NCBI RefSeq assembly: GCF_003086695.1
Contig: NZ_CP025999.1
Location: forward strand, 3,734,344-3,798,343
Length of the DNA stretch: 64,000 bases
Direction: 5' to 3'
Source: Stenotrophomonas sp. SAU14A_NAIMI4_8
GTDB lineage: Bacteria; Pseudomonadota; Gammaproteobacteria; Xanthomonadales; Xanthomonadaceae
Each line of letters opens with the position of its first letter. The stretch's first letter is position 1. The notes below the pieces were generated by a model, which was not told the DNA's origin, made no database searches, and saw only the letters and a program-made list of their open reading frames with translations. A program made the translations under genes and the position numbers. Shown here piece after piece: positions 34,545 to 43,729 of this stretch.

Positions 34545-35801
34545 TCAGTTGTTGTCGGAAGTCAGGCTGCCTGGCCGGCCGGTCGTCGCGCAGGCACGCA
34601 GTTGCGCCTGGCGCCAACGCCGGTAGAGCGTGGTATGCAGATTGTGCAACGCCAGGTCGATGGAAAACGCGGTACGCGGGTTCCGGTCGAGCAGGCGCAC
34701 GATGTGGTAGCCGATGGGACGTATACCGCGTGGGTGCACATAGATCACGAACTGCTGGTAGAACGGATCGTCCAGCAACTGGTCCATGCGGTCCAGGGTG
34801 GCACGGTAGCGCGGTGCCAGCTGCGCCCGCAGCGCCGGATCGCGTTCGTACAGCAGCCGCTCGAAGTAGCGCCGGCCGACCCGCGGAATGCCCTGCGCCA
34901 ACCGCCACAGCTGCGCATTGCGCTGGTCGTACCAGGCAAACCCGGCGTGCGCGGCCAGCGCCTTTGCGGCGTCGGCGCCCACATCCACCACCACGAAGTT
35001 CTCGGCCTGGTTGTTCAGATCGTCCAGCAGCGCCTTGTCGCCCACGTGTTCAATGAAGCCGGGCAGGCCGACGAACGCCTGCCGCCCCTGCGCCGACGCG
35101 CGCACCGCCTTGCCGTCGGCCACGAAGTCGCCGGCGTGTGCGCCCAGCAGGATGCTGTCGGTGGCGTGCAGGCCTAGGAAGGTGCCGATGGACAGCTCGG
35201 CGGGGCTGAACTCGGCGTCGAAGGCCGCATCGCCATACAGCGCGCGCTGGCTGGCCAGCTGTGCCACCTGCCGGCCGACCCCGCATTCGGCGCGCACGCG
35301 GCCGCTCTGGAAGGCCTGCAGCGCCGCACTGTTGCTGCCCTGGGGCACGTAACCGCGACCGAAGCTGCGCGTGCGTTGCCAGCCCTGGACTTCCGCACCA
35401 CCCGCGCCGAAGCCGATCCAGCCCAGTTGCAGGCCGGAAAACCGGAAACCGGGGTTGTCCTGCAGTGCCTGGGTGGCACTGCGCGTGGCCGCACCCAACA
35501 GGAAGCTGTACGCGCAGACTGTAGCGGGGTCGTCCAGCAGCTGCTGCAGCAGCGCCTGCCGCACGCTGTCGGGCAGATCCGCCGGCCAGCGCACGCGCAG
35601 ATCACCGGCGGCCTGCGCATCGGCCAGCGAGGCACGCTGGCACACCGGGCCGCCGTGAATGTCGGGCGCCGGCAGCGCGCTGGTTTCAAAGCGCCAGCCC
35701 AGCCGTTGCAGCAGCCCCTGCGTGCAGTCCACCGCGGGCGCCGCGTGGCTGCCCAGCGGACCGGCCAGCAGCAGGCCCAGCAGCAGCGCCCGCCCCCGCA
35801 T
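34545..35801 (-). CDS. Large secreted protein of unknown function
   Basis: A 418-residue protein with a signal peptide (MRGRALLLGLLLAGPLGSHA) and several cysteines. I do not recognise it with certainty. The middle part, from VPQGSNSAALQAFQSGRVRA to QAFVGLPGFIEHVG, has Cys173 in RAECGVGRQVA, then a FDAEFSPAELSIG stretch and a later GDFV/FVGLPGF region. This order loosely recalls bacterial protein-glutamine gamma-glutamyltransferases (Tgl), which use a Cys in a similar EC context. That comparison is speculative. The last 100 residues form a separate charged helical domain. The gene starts 2 bases after the DUF2242 lipoprotein gene and precedes gnd by 10 bases. Confidence 0.8.
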   Translation of the reverse strand: MRGRALLLGLLLAGPLGSHAAPAVDCTQGLLQRLGWRFETSALPAPDIHGGPVCQRASLADAQAAGDLRVRWPADLPDSVRQALLQQLLDDPATVCAYSFLLGAATRSATQALQDNPGFRFSGLQLGWIGFGAGGAEVQGWQRTRSFGRGYVPQGSNSAALQAFQSGRVRAECGVGRQVAQLASQRALYGDAAFDAEFSPAELSIGTFLGLHATDSILLGAHAGDFVADGKAVRASAQGRQAFVGLPGFIEHVGDKALLDDLNNQAENFVVVDVGADAAKALAAHAGFAWYDQRNAQLWRLAQGIPRVGRRYFERLLYERDPALRAQLAPRYRATLDRMDQLLDDPFYQQFVIYVHPRGIRPIGYHIVRLLDRNPRTAFSIDLALHNLHTTLYRRWRQAQLRACATTGRPGSLTSDNN

Positions 35802-35803
35802 GC

Positions 35804-36463
35804 TCAGCCTTGGGCCGCCGCCGGGGCCGGCACATCGGCCGGGGTGGATTCGGGGGGCGCAGGCTCGGTGGGCAGCGGCGGGGTTGGCAACGGTGCCGGC
35901 TGCGGCGCGCTGGCCGCCGGGGGCGCGGGCTTGGCCGCAGCCGCCGGCAGGTACTGCTGCAGGCGCTGGAAGAAGCGCCGGTAGAAATCGGCATCGGTAA
36001 TGGTGCTGCTGGCCACTCTCACCAGCGAATCGTCGTTGCTGCCGAACGGCAGTGACACCGAGCCCAGCGCGCCCACGCCCACGCTGGCCGAGGTCGGGCT
36101 CTTCTTCAGCGCGTAGCGGTCCTGCACCGCGCTGACGAACACCAGCGCCTGGTCGGCGCCGCGCGGGGCACAGGAAATGCGCAGCACCAGCTGCTCGTGG
36201 TCGTCTTCGCGCGGCTGGAAGTTCTTGTTGCCCTCCACCTGGCCGTCGTCGGCGCGGGCAATCGCATAGCCCTGGCTGAGCAGGGTGCGGCGGGCGGCTT
36301 CGCAGGCCTCGGCCGGGCGGCCATCAACGGTGCGCGAGAAGGTATCGCCCGAATCGAAGGATTCGCGCAGCAGCGCGTTGTCGGCGGCGCGGCCGCCACA
36401 GCCGGCCAGAGCCAGGGTGCCAGCCATGGCCAGCAGGGGGAAACGGATGCGCGGGGCCCGCAT
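35804..36463 (-). CDS. DUF2242 lipoprotein
   Basis: A 219-residue lipoprotein. The signal peptide ends in the lipobox LALAGC (Cys22). The DUF2242 domain spans about residues 25-175: ESFDSGDTFSRTVDG, ACEAARRTLLSQGY, NFQPREDDHEQLVLRISC and YALKKSPTSASVGVGALGSV. A Pro/Ala-rich tail of about 45 residues follows. The domain has no known function; the fold and the pairing with a lipid anchor suggest an envelope role. ATG 36463 has AGGAGCACC upstream; the open frame extends further but only through repeat sequence. First gene of a three-gene unit with the secreted protein and gnd. Confidence 0.88.
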   Translation of the reverse strand: MRAPRIRFPLLAMAGTLALAGCGGRAADNALLRESFDSGDTFSRTVDGRPAEACEAARRTLLSQGYAIARADDGQVEGNKNFQPREDDHEQLVLRISCAPRGADQALVFVSAVQDRYALKKSPTSASVGVGALGSVSLPFGSNDDSLVRVASSTITDADFYRRFFQRLQQYLPAAAAKPAPPAASAPQPAPLPTPPLPTEPAPPESTPADVPAPAAAQG

Positions 36464-36579
36464 GGGTGCTCCTGCGAGAACGGAAGCCCCAAGGGTAGAC
36501 CCGGCACCGTGTGCGGCGGGTCGAGGACAACCGGCCCGTTGCTGCCGGTTCATGCGCCGATTGGCGGGCCGCTGCGCTC

Positions 36580-36601
36580 GCCGGGCATGGCCCGGCGCTA
36601 C
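36580..36601 (-). repeat. SMAG element
   Basis: A single minus-strand SMAG (CCGGGC-type arms, GTAG at 36601-36598) lies between the DUF2242 gene and the prc terminator. Confidence 0.85.
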
Positions 36602-36630
36602 CGTCAGGGCGCCGACGCGCGCCCCCCAAA

Positions 36631-36659
36631 CAAAACGGGGCCGGCATTGCCGGCCCCGT
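36631..36659 (-). terminator. Intrinsic terminator of prc
   Basis: On the minus strand, 22 bases after the prc stop, an 11-bp stem (36659-36649 with 36645-36635, arm ACGGGGCCGGC) with a 3-base loop is followed by TTTTGTTT. It is a strong intrinsic terminator. Confidence 0.9.
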
Positions 36660-36681
36660 CGGGTATCACGGTGCGGTGCGA

Positions 36682-38859
36682 TCAGTCGGCCCAGCGGCCC
36701 ACGCCGGTGGACTGCGGCAGCACCTGCGCCGACAGCGGGCGGTCGGTTTCCAGCAGGTTCACCGCATCGGCCAGGATCGCGGCCGATTCACGCAGCAGCG
36801 GGTCCGGGCGCTTCTCGGCGGCCTTCTCGCGAGCGGCATCCTTCACGATGTCGCGCTCGTTGCCGGTCAGGCCGTCATCGCTGCTGTCGTCGGCCAGCGG
36901 GTCCAGGGCCAGGCCCAGTTCCTTGCGGATCACCTGGCGCTCCTTGCGCTGGGTGTCCTGGCGCTCGCGCTCGGCACGACGGGTGGCCTCGTTCAGCGAC
37001 ACATACTTCTTCTCTGCCTCGGTGCGGAACTGCTGCACGTCCTCGTTCCACCACTGGAATTCCTTGTCGGTGGCGATACGGGTGTCGTGGCGGGTTTCCA
37101 GCTTCGGCAGCAGCGGCGCGAAGTTGCCGTACTGGGTGTGCGGCACAGCGGCGATGCGGGTCCACGGCAAGGCGTTGTCGTAGGTGCTTTCGCCGAATTC
37201 GGTGGCATCCACGCTGGCCGGGAAGGCCAGGTCGGGCACCACGCCCTTGTGCTGGGTGCTGCTGCCGCTGATGCGGAAGAACTGGGCAATGGTGAGCTTC
37301 ACCTGGCCGAAGCGCTGGGTCTCGCCGCTCGGCCAACGGTCCAGATCCACGATGTTCTGCACCGTGCCCTTGCCGAAGGTGGTTTCACCAATGACCAGGC
37401 CACGGCCGTAATCCTGGATGGCGCCGGCGAAGATTTCCGAGGCCGAGGCCGAACCGCGGTTGATCAGCACGGCCAGCGGGCCGTCCCAGGCCACGCCCTG
37501 GTTGCGGTCGTTGTTCACGGTCACTCGGCCGCCGGATTCGCGCACCTGCACCACCGGGCCCTGTTCGATGAACAGACCGGTCAGTTCAATGGCTTCGTCC
37601 AGCGAACCGCCACCGTTGTTGCGCAGGTCCAGCACCACGCCGTCCAGCTTGTCGTTCTTGAAGCCGGCCAGCAGCTTGGCCACGTCGCGGGTGGCCGAAG
37701 CGTAGTCGGTCGCGTTGCGGCGGCGGCCTTCGAAGTCCTGGTAGAAGGTCGGCAGCTTGATCACGCCCACCTTGCGCTCGGGCTCGCCGTCCTTGCCCGG
37801 AATGGTCATGGTTTCGCCCTTGGCGGCCTGTTCGGCCAGGCGCACCTTCTGCCGGGTCAGCACCAGGGTGTGGTGCTTGCCGTCGGCGCCCTCTTCGGCC
37901 GGAATGAATTCCAGCTTGACCTGGGTGTCCTTGGCGCCACGGATCTTGGCCACCACGTCGTCGATGCGCCAGCCGATCACATCTTCGATGGTGCCCGACT
38001 TGCCCTGGCCCACGCCCACGATGCGGTCGCCCGGCTTCAGCGTGCCGTCCACGGCGGCCGGGCCACCGGCGATGATCTCGCGGATCACCACCACGTCATC
38101 CTGGCGCTGCAGCTGCGCGCCAATGCCTTCCAGCGACAGCGACATGGCCTGGTTGAAGTTCTCGGCCGTGCGCGGGGTGAAGTAATCGGTGTGCGGATCG
38201 ACCGCGCTGGTATAGGCGTTCATGAAGAACTGGAAGACGTCTTCGCCCTTCAGCTCGTTCACCGACTTTTCCATCGTGGCGTAGCGCTTGTCCAGCGTCT
38301 TGCGGATGTCGTCGGACTTCTTGCCGGCCAGCTTCAGGCGCAGCCAGTCATTCTTCACCGACTTGCGCCACAGCTCGTCCAGTTCAGCGCTGCTGGCGGC
38401 CCACGGCACGTCCTTGCGGTCGTACTCGAAGCGCTCGTCAGTGGTGAAGTCCGGTTCCTGCTTCAGCAGCTTGCGCGCGTAGGCCACGCGCTCGCCCACG
38501 CGCTGCTTGTAGACGGCAAACACCTGGAACGCCGGTTCCATCTCGCCGCCACGGATGGCATTGGCGATGTTGGCCTCGAACGGCGCGAAGCGGGTCACGT
38601 CGGCCTGGGTGAAGTACTGCTTGCCGCCGTCCAGGGTGTCCAGGTAGCGCTTGAACACGTCCTTGGCGGTGGCTTCGTCCAGCGCGCGCGGCCGGTAGGC
38701 GTAGCGGCTGTCGGACAGCAGGCCGTAGACCAGCTTGGAGGTGGTCACCTGGTCGGCGGTGGCCGCAGCCGGCAGGGCCGGCGAATCGGTCTTGGCCGCC
38801 AGCGCCAGCGGCGCTACCAGCGCCAGGGCCATCAGGAATGCAGGGGCTTTGAATTTCAT
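36682..38859 (-). CDS. prc: Tail-specific periplasmic protease Prc
   Basis: A 725-residue S41 protease that in E. coli degrades or trims periplasmic and envelope proteins such as PBP3 and MepS. It has a signal peptide (MKFKAPAFLMALALVAPLAL), the N-terminal helical domain with DPHTDYFTPRTAENFNQAMS, a PDZ domain (AGGPAAVDGTLKPGDRIVGV), and the catalytic Ser-Lys dyad in INRGSASASEIFAGAIQDYG and GETTFGKGTVQ. The C-terminal DUF3340 domain is rich in charged helices. Length fits the E. coli protein (682). ATG 38859 is taken; a TTG four codons upstream is in frame but less likely. It is a single-gene unit closed by an intrinsic terminator. Confidence 0.96.
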   Translation of the reverse strand: MKFKAPAFLMALALVAPLALAAKTDSPALPAAATADQVTTSKLVYGLLSDSRYAYRPRALDEATAKDVFKRYLDTLDGGKQYFTQADVTRFAPFEANIANAIRGGEMEPAFQVFAVYKQRVGERVAYARKLLKQEPDFTTDERFEYDRKDVPWAASSAELDELWRKSVKNDWLRLKLAGKKSDDIRKTLDKRYATMEKSVNELKGEDVFQFFMNAYTSAVDPHTDYFTPRTAENFNQAMSLSLEGIGAQLQRQDDVVVIREIIAGGPAAVDGTLKPGDRIVGVGQGKSGTIEDVIGWRIDDVVAKIRGAKDTQVKLEFIPAEEGADGKHHTLVLTRQKVRLAEQAAKGETMTIPGKDGEPERKVGVIKLPTFYQDFEGRRRNATDYASATRDVAKLLAGFKNDKLDGVVLDLRNNGGGSLDEAIELTGLFIEQGPVVQVRESGGRVTVNNDRNQGVAWDGPLAVLINRGSASASEIFAGAIQDYGRGLVIGETTFGKGTVQNIVDLDRWPSGETQRFGQVKLTIAQFFRISGSSTQHKGVVPDLAFPASVDATEFGESTYDNALPWTRIAAVPHTQYGNFAPLLPKLETRHDTRIATDKEFQWWNEDVQQFRTEAEKKYVSLNEATRRAERERQDTQRKERQVIRKELGLALDPLADDSSDDGLTGNERDIVKDAAREKAAEKRPDPLLRESAAILADAVNLLETDRPLSAQVLPQSTGVGRWAD

Positions 38860-39008
38860 GAACGTGCTCAAGGGCGGCTTGCCAAGGGGGAGACTGCGCG
38901 GTGTTCAGACACCACGACAGTGCCGAAAGTTGCCGGATTTGTCATCCGCCCACGATCGGTGGAAAACCAGCCTAGCCGGGCCGGTGTAGCAAATTGTGAA
39001 TGCAGGGG

Positions 39009-39119
39009 GTAGCGCCGGGCCGTGCCCGGCGAGATGAGGTGTGCGGACCAACGGTCCGCACCCACTGGTAGCGCCGGGCCATGCCCGGCCAAGGCGTGCG
39101 AACCAAGGTTCGCACCTAC
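39009..39119. repeat. Cluster of four SMAG-type elements
   Basis: The gap between prc and lipA holds a SMAG at 39009-39030, a GTGCGGACC-type palindrome at 39041-39061, a SMAG at 39068-39090 and a minus-strand GTAGGTGCGAACC-type element at 39096-39119. At least two stem sequence classes occur side by side. Confidence 0.85.
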
Positions 39120-39121
39120 CC

Positions 39122-40132
39122 TCAGGAAATGCCGGCGCCCTTGGCCTGCACGTCGGCGTGGTACGACGAGCGCACCATCGGGCCGGAGGCCACGTGGCTG
39201 AAGCCCAGTTCGTAGCCGTAGTCTTCCAGCGCCTTGTAGTCTTCCGGGGTCCAGTACTTCAGCACCGGGTGGTGGTGCGCGGTCGGCTGCAGGTACTGGC
39301 CGATGGTGATCATGTCCACGTCGTGGGCACGCAGGTCACGCATGGTGGCCTTGATCTGCTCGAATTCCTCGCCCAGGCCCAGCATGATGCCGCTCTTGGT
39401 CGGCACCGACGGGTGCTGCGCCTTGAAGTTCTTCAGCAGGTTCAGCGACCACTGGTAATCGGCACCGGGGCGCACGTTGCGGTACAGGTCCGGTACGGTT
39501 TCGATGTTGTGGTTGAACACGTCCGGCGGGTTCTGCGCCAGGATTTCCAGCGCGCGCTCCATGCGGCCCTTGCCACGGAAGTCCGGGGTCAGCACCTCGA
39601 TGCGGGTGCCCGGCGACTTCTCGCGGATGGCGGTGATGCAGTCGACGAAGTGCTGGGCACCGCCGTCGCGCAGGTCATCGCGGTCAACGCTGGTCACCAC
39701 CACGTACTTCAGGCCCATGTCGGCCACGGTCTGGCCCAGGCTGGCCGGTTCGTTGGCATCGGGCGGCTTGGGGCGGCCGTGGGCCACGTCGCAGAACGAG
39801 CAGCGGCGGGTGCAGACTTCGCCCAGGATCATGAAGGTGGCGGTGCCGTGGCCGAAGCATTCATGGATGTTCGGGCAGCTGGCTTCTTCGCACACCGTCA
39901 CCAGGCGGTTCTCGCGCAGCTTGGCCTTCAGGTTCTGCACGGCATTGCCCGAAGGAATGCGCACGCGGATCCACGACGGCTTGCGCAGCACCGGGGCATC
40001 GGCGAACTGCACCGGCGAACGGTTGATCTTGTCCCCGCCCATCTGCTTCACGCCCACCTGCAACGGTGCGGCGGTCGGCAGGTCGGCCTGCACGATCTGC
40101 AGGGGAATGGTGCGGGCGGTGGTCTCAGTCAT
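39122..40132 (-). CDS. lipA: Lipoyl synthase
   Basis: A 336-residue radical-SAM enzyme that inserts two sulfurs into protein-bound octanoyl groups. The auxiliary cluster motif [12 protein letters not shown] and the radical-SAM motif CTRRCSFC are both present, as is the conserved late R-S-S motif in [13 protein letters not shown]. Length is typical. It lies 18 bases after lipB in the order ybeD-lipB-lipA, as in E. coli. A SMAG cluster follows the stop. Confidence 0.98.
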   Translation of the reverse strand: MTETTARTIPLQIVQADLPTAAPLQVGVKQMGGDKINRSPVQFADAPVLRKPSWIRVRIPSGNAVQNLKAKLRENRLVTVCEEASCPNIHECFGHGTATFMILGEVCTRRCSFCDVAHGRPKPPDANEPASLGQTVADMGLKYVVVTSVDRDDLRDGGAQHFVDCITAIREKSPGTRIEVLTPDFRGKGRMERALEILAQNPPDVFNHNIETVPDLYRNVRPGADYQWSLNLLKNFKAQHPSVPTKSGIMLGLGEEFEQIKATMRDLRAHDVDMITIGQYLQPTAHHHPVLKYWTPEDYKALEDYGYELGFSHVASGPMVRSSYHADVQAKGAGIS

Positions 40133-40150
40133 GGCAGTTCCGGGGGGCGG

Positions 40151-40861
40151 TCAGGCGGCCGCAGAAAGATCGGGCAGTTCGGGCGTGGGCTGCAGCAGCA
40201 GGCCAAACTGGCGGGCCAGGTTGTCCAGCAGCACCGGCTTGACGGCGTCCATCCCGGACGGGCCGCCCAAGTCTACCACCGAGGTCACCTGCAGCCCCTG
40301 GTAACCGCAGGGGTTGATGCGGTGGAAGGGTTCCAGATCCATGGACACGTTGAAGGCCAGGCCATGGAAGGTGCAGCCGCGGCGCACGCGGATGCCCAGC
40401 GCGGCGATCTTGGCCGCACCCACGTACACACCGGGGGCGCCTTCACGGCGCTCGGCGCCGATGTTCCAGTCGGCCAGGGTGTCGATGATGGCCTGTTCGA
40501 TACGGCACACGTAGTCGCGCACGCCAATGCCCAGCCGCGGCAGGCGCAGCAGCGGGTAGACCACGATCTGGCCGGGGCCGTGGTAGGTCACCTGGCCGCC
40601 ACGGTCCACGTGCAGCACCGGAATATCGCCCGGGGCCAGCACATGTTCGTCCTTGCCGGCCTGGCCGAGGGTGAACACCGGATCGTGTTCGACCACCCAC
40701 AGTTCGTCGGCGTCGTCGTCCGTACGCTGGTCGGTGAAGCGCTGCATGGCGCGCCAGACCGGTTCATAGGCCTGGCGGCCCAGGTCACGGACCACCGCCG
40801 GACGCGCCGGGCGGTTTTCGGGGGCGGCGTCGGCCGGGCAGCTGGCGGCTACACCGTCCAC
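40151..40861 (-). CDS. lipB: Octanoyl-ACP:protein N-octanoyltransferase
   Basis: A 236-residue LipB, which moves octanoyl from ACP to lipoyl domains. Motifs are [13 protein letters not shown] and [17 protein letters not shown], holding the catalytic Lys and Cys. The N-terminal 20 residues are not conserved. The GTG start at 40861 overlaps the end of ybeD by 13 bases; other start codons in the leader cannot be excluded. It is followed by lipA after 18 bases, so both steps of lipoate assembly are coexpressed. Confidence 0.95.
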   Translation of the reverse strand: MDGVAASCPADAAPENRPARPAVVRDLGRQAYEPVWRAMQRFTDQRTDDDADELWVVEHDPVFTLGQAGKDEHVLAPGDIPVLHVDRGGQVTYHGPGQIVVYPLLRLPRLGIGVRDYVCRIEQAIIDTLADWNIGAERREGAPGVYVGAAKIAALGIRVRRGCTFHGLAFNVSMDLEPFHRINPCGYQGLQVTSVVDLGGPSGMDAVKPVLLDNLARQFGLLLQPTPELPDLSAAA

Positions 40862-41127
40862 TTCACTTCCGGGTGGCCACGCAGCGCCTCATGGGCCACG
40901 TCGTACTGTTCGCGGTTCTCGGCCTGGAACACCAGGCGAACCGAAACATACTTGCCGTTGGTCGAATGCTTCCAGCTGATGCGCTCGTTCACCACGGTGA
41001 TGCCCGCGGCCTGCAACAGGCGCGGAAGCTCGTGCTCGAGGCCGCGGTTGGCGGCGCCCATGGCACTGAGCTCGAACTGACCGGGGAACTGGAAGCCGTG
41101 GTCGGGGTTGTCGGACTTGATTTCCAT
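40849..41127 (-). CDS. ybeD: YbeD/DUF493 family protein
   Basis: A 92-residue ACT-like small protein of the DUF493 family, with the start [20 protein letters not shown], then [20 protein letters not shown] and the end GHPEVKWTV. The role is unknown, but the gene is conserved next to lipB in many gammaproteobacteria, suggesting regulation of lipoate metabolism. ATG 41127 starts at [12 protein letters not shown]; the upstream extension is repeat-derived. Its 3' end overlaps the lipB start. Confidence 0.92.
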   Translation of the reverse strand: MEIKSDNPDHGFQFPGQFELSAMGAANRGLEHELPRLLQAAGITVVNERISWKHSTNGKYVSVRLVFQAENREQYDVAHEALRGHPEVKWTV

Positions 41128-41262
41128 GGGCCCATTATCGGGCCGGAAGGCAACAAACCCAAGAGTATTCATCAAAGTCGACAGCGGCACCGGCGAGCCG
41201 CTGCGTTGCAGGGGGCGCATGTGCCGGCCGGCGCCACGCTGCTGGGCCAGCCTGCTGGGCCA

Positions 41263-41314
41263 GCCTGCCGGGCCGGCCCCGGCAGGCAACGCGTGCCGGC
41301 CCGATGCCGGCACG
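41263..41314. terminator. Two adjacent hairpins after the CsgG-like gene
   Basis: Reading leftward from the CsgG-like stop, hairpin one (41314-41306 with 41300-41292, arm CGTGCCGGC) and hairpin two (41287-41279 with 41271-41263, arm GCCTGCCGG) lie in tandem without T-runs. Next to them GCTGGGCCAGCCT is repeated. They probably attenuate read-through into ybeD. Confidence 0.5.
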
Positions 41315-41322
41315 CCAGCGGC

Positions 41323-42324
41323 CTACTTGGCCGTTTCCATCAGGGTGGAATTGACCCAGCCCTTGTTGCCCATTTCGTCTTCCACTTCCCACATGGTGCC
41401 GTCCTTCACACCGGTGGGGTACAGCAGCATGCCCGGCTCCAGCGCGCGCACCGCCGCACCGGTGCCCTTGGCGTTGGCCAGCAGTCGGCCAGCCTTCAGC
41501 ATGGTCACGGCCTGGCCGGCATTGGCAGCGGAGGCATTGGCCGGCAGGCCGCCCAGCTCGGTCACCATGGTGCTGTAGGCCTGCAGATAGGCCAGGGTGA
41601 TCACCTGGCCGATTTCGGTGTTGGCGTAGCCGCCCACGCCCATCGCGCCGATGCCGCCACCGCCGAACAGGCCGCCACCGGCGCCCCAGCCCAGGTCGGT
41701 TTTCTTGGAGTTGCCTTCAACGACCGCAACCTGCTCGGAAGAGCGCACATCGGTCAGGGTCAGGGTCACATCGGCGGTCTTCCTGCGGAAGTTCAGGCCA
41801 CTTACGACAGAGCCGGCCTTGCCGCCGATCAGGCCGCCCACCAGGCCACCGATGGCACTGCCGCCAGCGTTGCTGTTCTGCGAGATCAGGTCCGGCACCA
41901 GAACGTAGTCGGCGGCCCGGATCTGGCCCTTGCCGATATTGGAACGCCCGCGCAGCTGGCCTTGGCTGGCCAGCGCGCGCTCGGCCTGGGCCGCGGCCAT
42001 GCCGACGCCGCGGTCGACCAGGGTGAAGCACTTGGACTTGTTGACGAACACCTTGATCAGCTTCGAAGGCGCCGGCAGCTGCTGGCCGGTCCACCAGTTC
42101 ACCGCATCTTCCGATTCGATCACCGAGATGGAACCCAGCGGCTTGGTGCAGACGGGGATCTCGGCTTGGCCCTTCTTGCTCTGCTGCTGGGCAGAGGTAC
42201 GGCTGTTGGCGAAGCTGTCGCGCAGGCCGGCCGACGCCGGGCCACTGACCGCGACCAGCGCAGCACCCAGCAGCACGCAGCCCAACGCAGGGGGGAGCGA
42301 ATTCGATTTTTTCATTTGAGTCAT
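41323..42324 (-). CDS. CsgG/HfaB-family exported protein with SH3-like tail
   Basis: A 333-residue protein with a signal peptide (MKKSNSLPPALGCVLLGAAL, cut after ASA). The CsgG-like domain (residues about 60-230) has LIKVFVNKSKCFTLVDRGVG, ADYVLVPDLISQ, a glycine-rich GGLVGGLIGGKAG segment and TADVTLTLTDVRSSEQV. The C-terminal 60 residues look like an SH3 module (VKDGTMWEVEDEMGNKGWV). CsgG itself is the curli secretion lipoprotein, but no lipobox Cys or other curli gene is present here, so a curli role is unlikely. ATG 42324 has GAGG upstream; ATG 42315 is an alternative. Divergent from lpxR. Confidence 0.78.
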   Translation of the reverse strand: MTQMKKSNSLPPALGCVLLGAALVAVSGPASAGLRDSFANSRTSAQQQSKKGQAEIPVCTKPLGSISVIESEDAVNWWTGQQLPAPSKLIKVFVNKSKCFTLVDRGVGMAAAQAERALASQGQLRGRSNIGKGQIRAADYVLVPDLISQNSNAGGSAIGGLVGGLIGGKAGSVVSGLNFRRKTADVTLTLTDVRSSEQVAVVEGNSKKTDLGWGAGGGLFGGGGIGAMGVGGYANTEIGQVITLAYLQAYSTMVTELGGLPANASAANAGQAVTMLKAGRLLANAKGTGAAVRALEPGMLLYPTGVKDGTMWEVEDEMGNKGWVNSTLMETAK

Positions 42325-42551
42325 CCAGCACCTCGCCGTGGGCGAAGCACATTCCATGGGTTGAGAAAGGGTCCAGGACCTGGGTCCGTTGCGACGCCCC
42401 CCTCAGGCGCCGGCGTAGGAGGTATGGCACGCCTGCGCCGCACGCTACAACCGCAGCTGACTGCCAATGCCGATGACGACACGCACGGCACACGCCCCCT
42501 GCCGGCACGCCGCCGGCGCCGCCCCCCGCCACGTATGGCTGTGCCAGTGGG

Positions 42552-42561
42552 ACAACGTTGT
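42552..42561. promoter_or_regulatory. LacI-type palindrome in the csgG-like/lpxR divergent gap
   Basis: The 331-base gap 42325-42655 contains the 10-bp palindrome ACAACGTTGT, the same core as the nagP operator candidate. No clear promoter was identified nearby, and a 10-base match could be chance. Nothing else was recognised in this gap apart from a GGGTCCAGGACCTGGGTCC inverted sequence near 42370. Confidence 0.3.
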
Positions 42562-42655
42562 TTTCGGAACAGACATGTGAGCGCCATGTGGTCGTTTCGG
42601 CGGCTGCCTGGATGTACCGTGTCGCGGCATAAAACGACAGAAGAACCCGCACCCG

Positions 42656-43729
42656 ATGAGCTCCCCTTCCCAACACCGCCTCGCAGCCCTCGGGCTGTCG
42701 GGTCTGCTCGCTGCCACCCTCCCCCTTGCCGCCCAGGCCGCCGAACAGTGCGGCCCGGATGCCATGCGCGACCACCCGCCGCAGGTGAACTTCCGCGTGG
42801 ACAACGACCTGTTCGGTGGCAAGGACCAGGACCAGGGCTACACCAACGGCGCCCAGCTCACCCTGGTCTCGCCCAACCTGGTGGACTACACCGACGACCC
42901 CTGCCTGCCGAAGCTGGCGCGCTGGGTGAACCGGCATCTGGAACGGCTGCACCCGGGTGAGTTCGAGCAGCAGAACATGATCTTCAGCCTGGCCCAGGGC
43001 ATCTTCACCCCCACTGATTTCACCCGGAAGGACCTGATCGAGGACGACCGCCCCTATGCGGGCGTGCTGATCGCCAGCTTCGGCTACAACGCGCGCCGCG
43101 GCGACCGCCTGCAGACCACCCAGCTGGCGCTGGGCGTGGTGGGCCCGTGGGCACAGGGCAAGCAGGTGCAGAACGCCGTGCACGAGGTGCTGGGTGACGA
43201 GAAATTCCAGGGCTGGGACAACCAGCTGCACAACGAACCGGTGTTCATGCTGACCCACGAGCGCATGCGCCGCTGGCCGGGCGATGCCACTGAGAATGCT
43301 GGCGGCTGGGGCTGGGATGCGATCACCCACTACGGCGGTGCGATCGGCAACCTGGCCACCCACGCCAATGCCGGCGCCGAAGTGCGCTTTGGCTGGAAGC
43401 TGCCCGACGACTTCGGCAGCACCCCGCTGCGCCCGGCCGGCGAAAACACCGCGCCGACCCGCGGCGGCCGCCCGGCCGGTTGGTCGTGGCACCTGTTCGC
43501 CACCACCGATGCCTCGTGGGTGATCCGCGATATCACCCTGGACGGCAACACCTTCCGCAACAGCCACAGCGTGGACAAGCGCAACTTCGTGGCGCTGGGC
43601 GGCTACGGCCTGGCGGTGATGAAGGGACGCTGGAAGTTCGCCCTGGCCCGTTACCACAGCACCCGCGAATTCGACGGCCAGCGCGAAGCGCCGGTGTTCG
43701 GCAGCTTCACCATCAGCCGCTCGCTGTAG
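42656..43729 (+). CDS. lpxR: Lipid A 3'-O-deacylase family protein (LpxR, DUF2219)
   Basis: A 357-residue outer-membrane beta-barrel protein. The signal peptide ends near AAQA. It has NFRVDNDLFGGKDQDQGYTNG with the conserved Asp and Asn residues of the LpxR active site, then DRPYAGVLIASFGYN, QLALGVVGPWAQG and ALARYHSTREFDGQ. LpxR of Salmonella removes the 3' acyloxyacyl group of lipid A in a Ca2+-dependent reaction. Members of DUF2219 are not all characterised, so activity is inferred. The last 19 bases before the stop region pair with sequence just after it, putting the TAG stop in the loop of a long hairpin. Confidence 0.87.
   Translation: MSSPSQHRLAALGLSGLLAATLPLAAQAAEQCGPDAMRDHPPQVNFRVDNDLFGGKDQDQGYTNGAQLTLVSPNLVDYTDDPCLPKLARWVNRHLERLHPGEFEQQNMIFSLAQGIFTPTDFTRKDLIEDDRPYAGVLIASFGYNARRGDRLQTTQLALGVVGPWAQGKQVQNAVHEVLGDEKFQGWDNQLHNEPVFMLTHERMRRWPGDATENAGGWGWDAITHYGGAIGNLATHANAGAEVRFGWKLPDDFGSTPLRPAGENTAPTRGGRPAGWSWHLFATTDASWVIRDITLDGNTFRNSHSVDKRNFVALGGYGLAVMKGRWKFALARYHSTREFDGQREAPVFGSFTISRSL

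Noticed and set aside
41323..42324. CsgG-like gene as part of a curli secretion system
   Set aside because: No lipobox cysteine at the mature N-terminus and no csgA, csgB, csgE or csgF homologue nearby.
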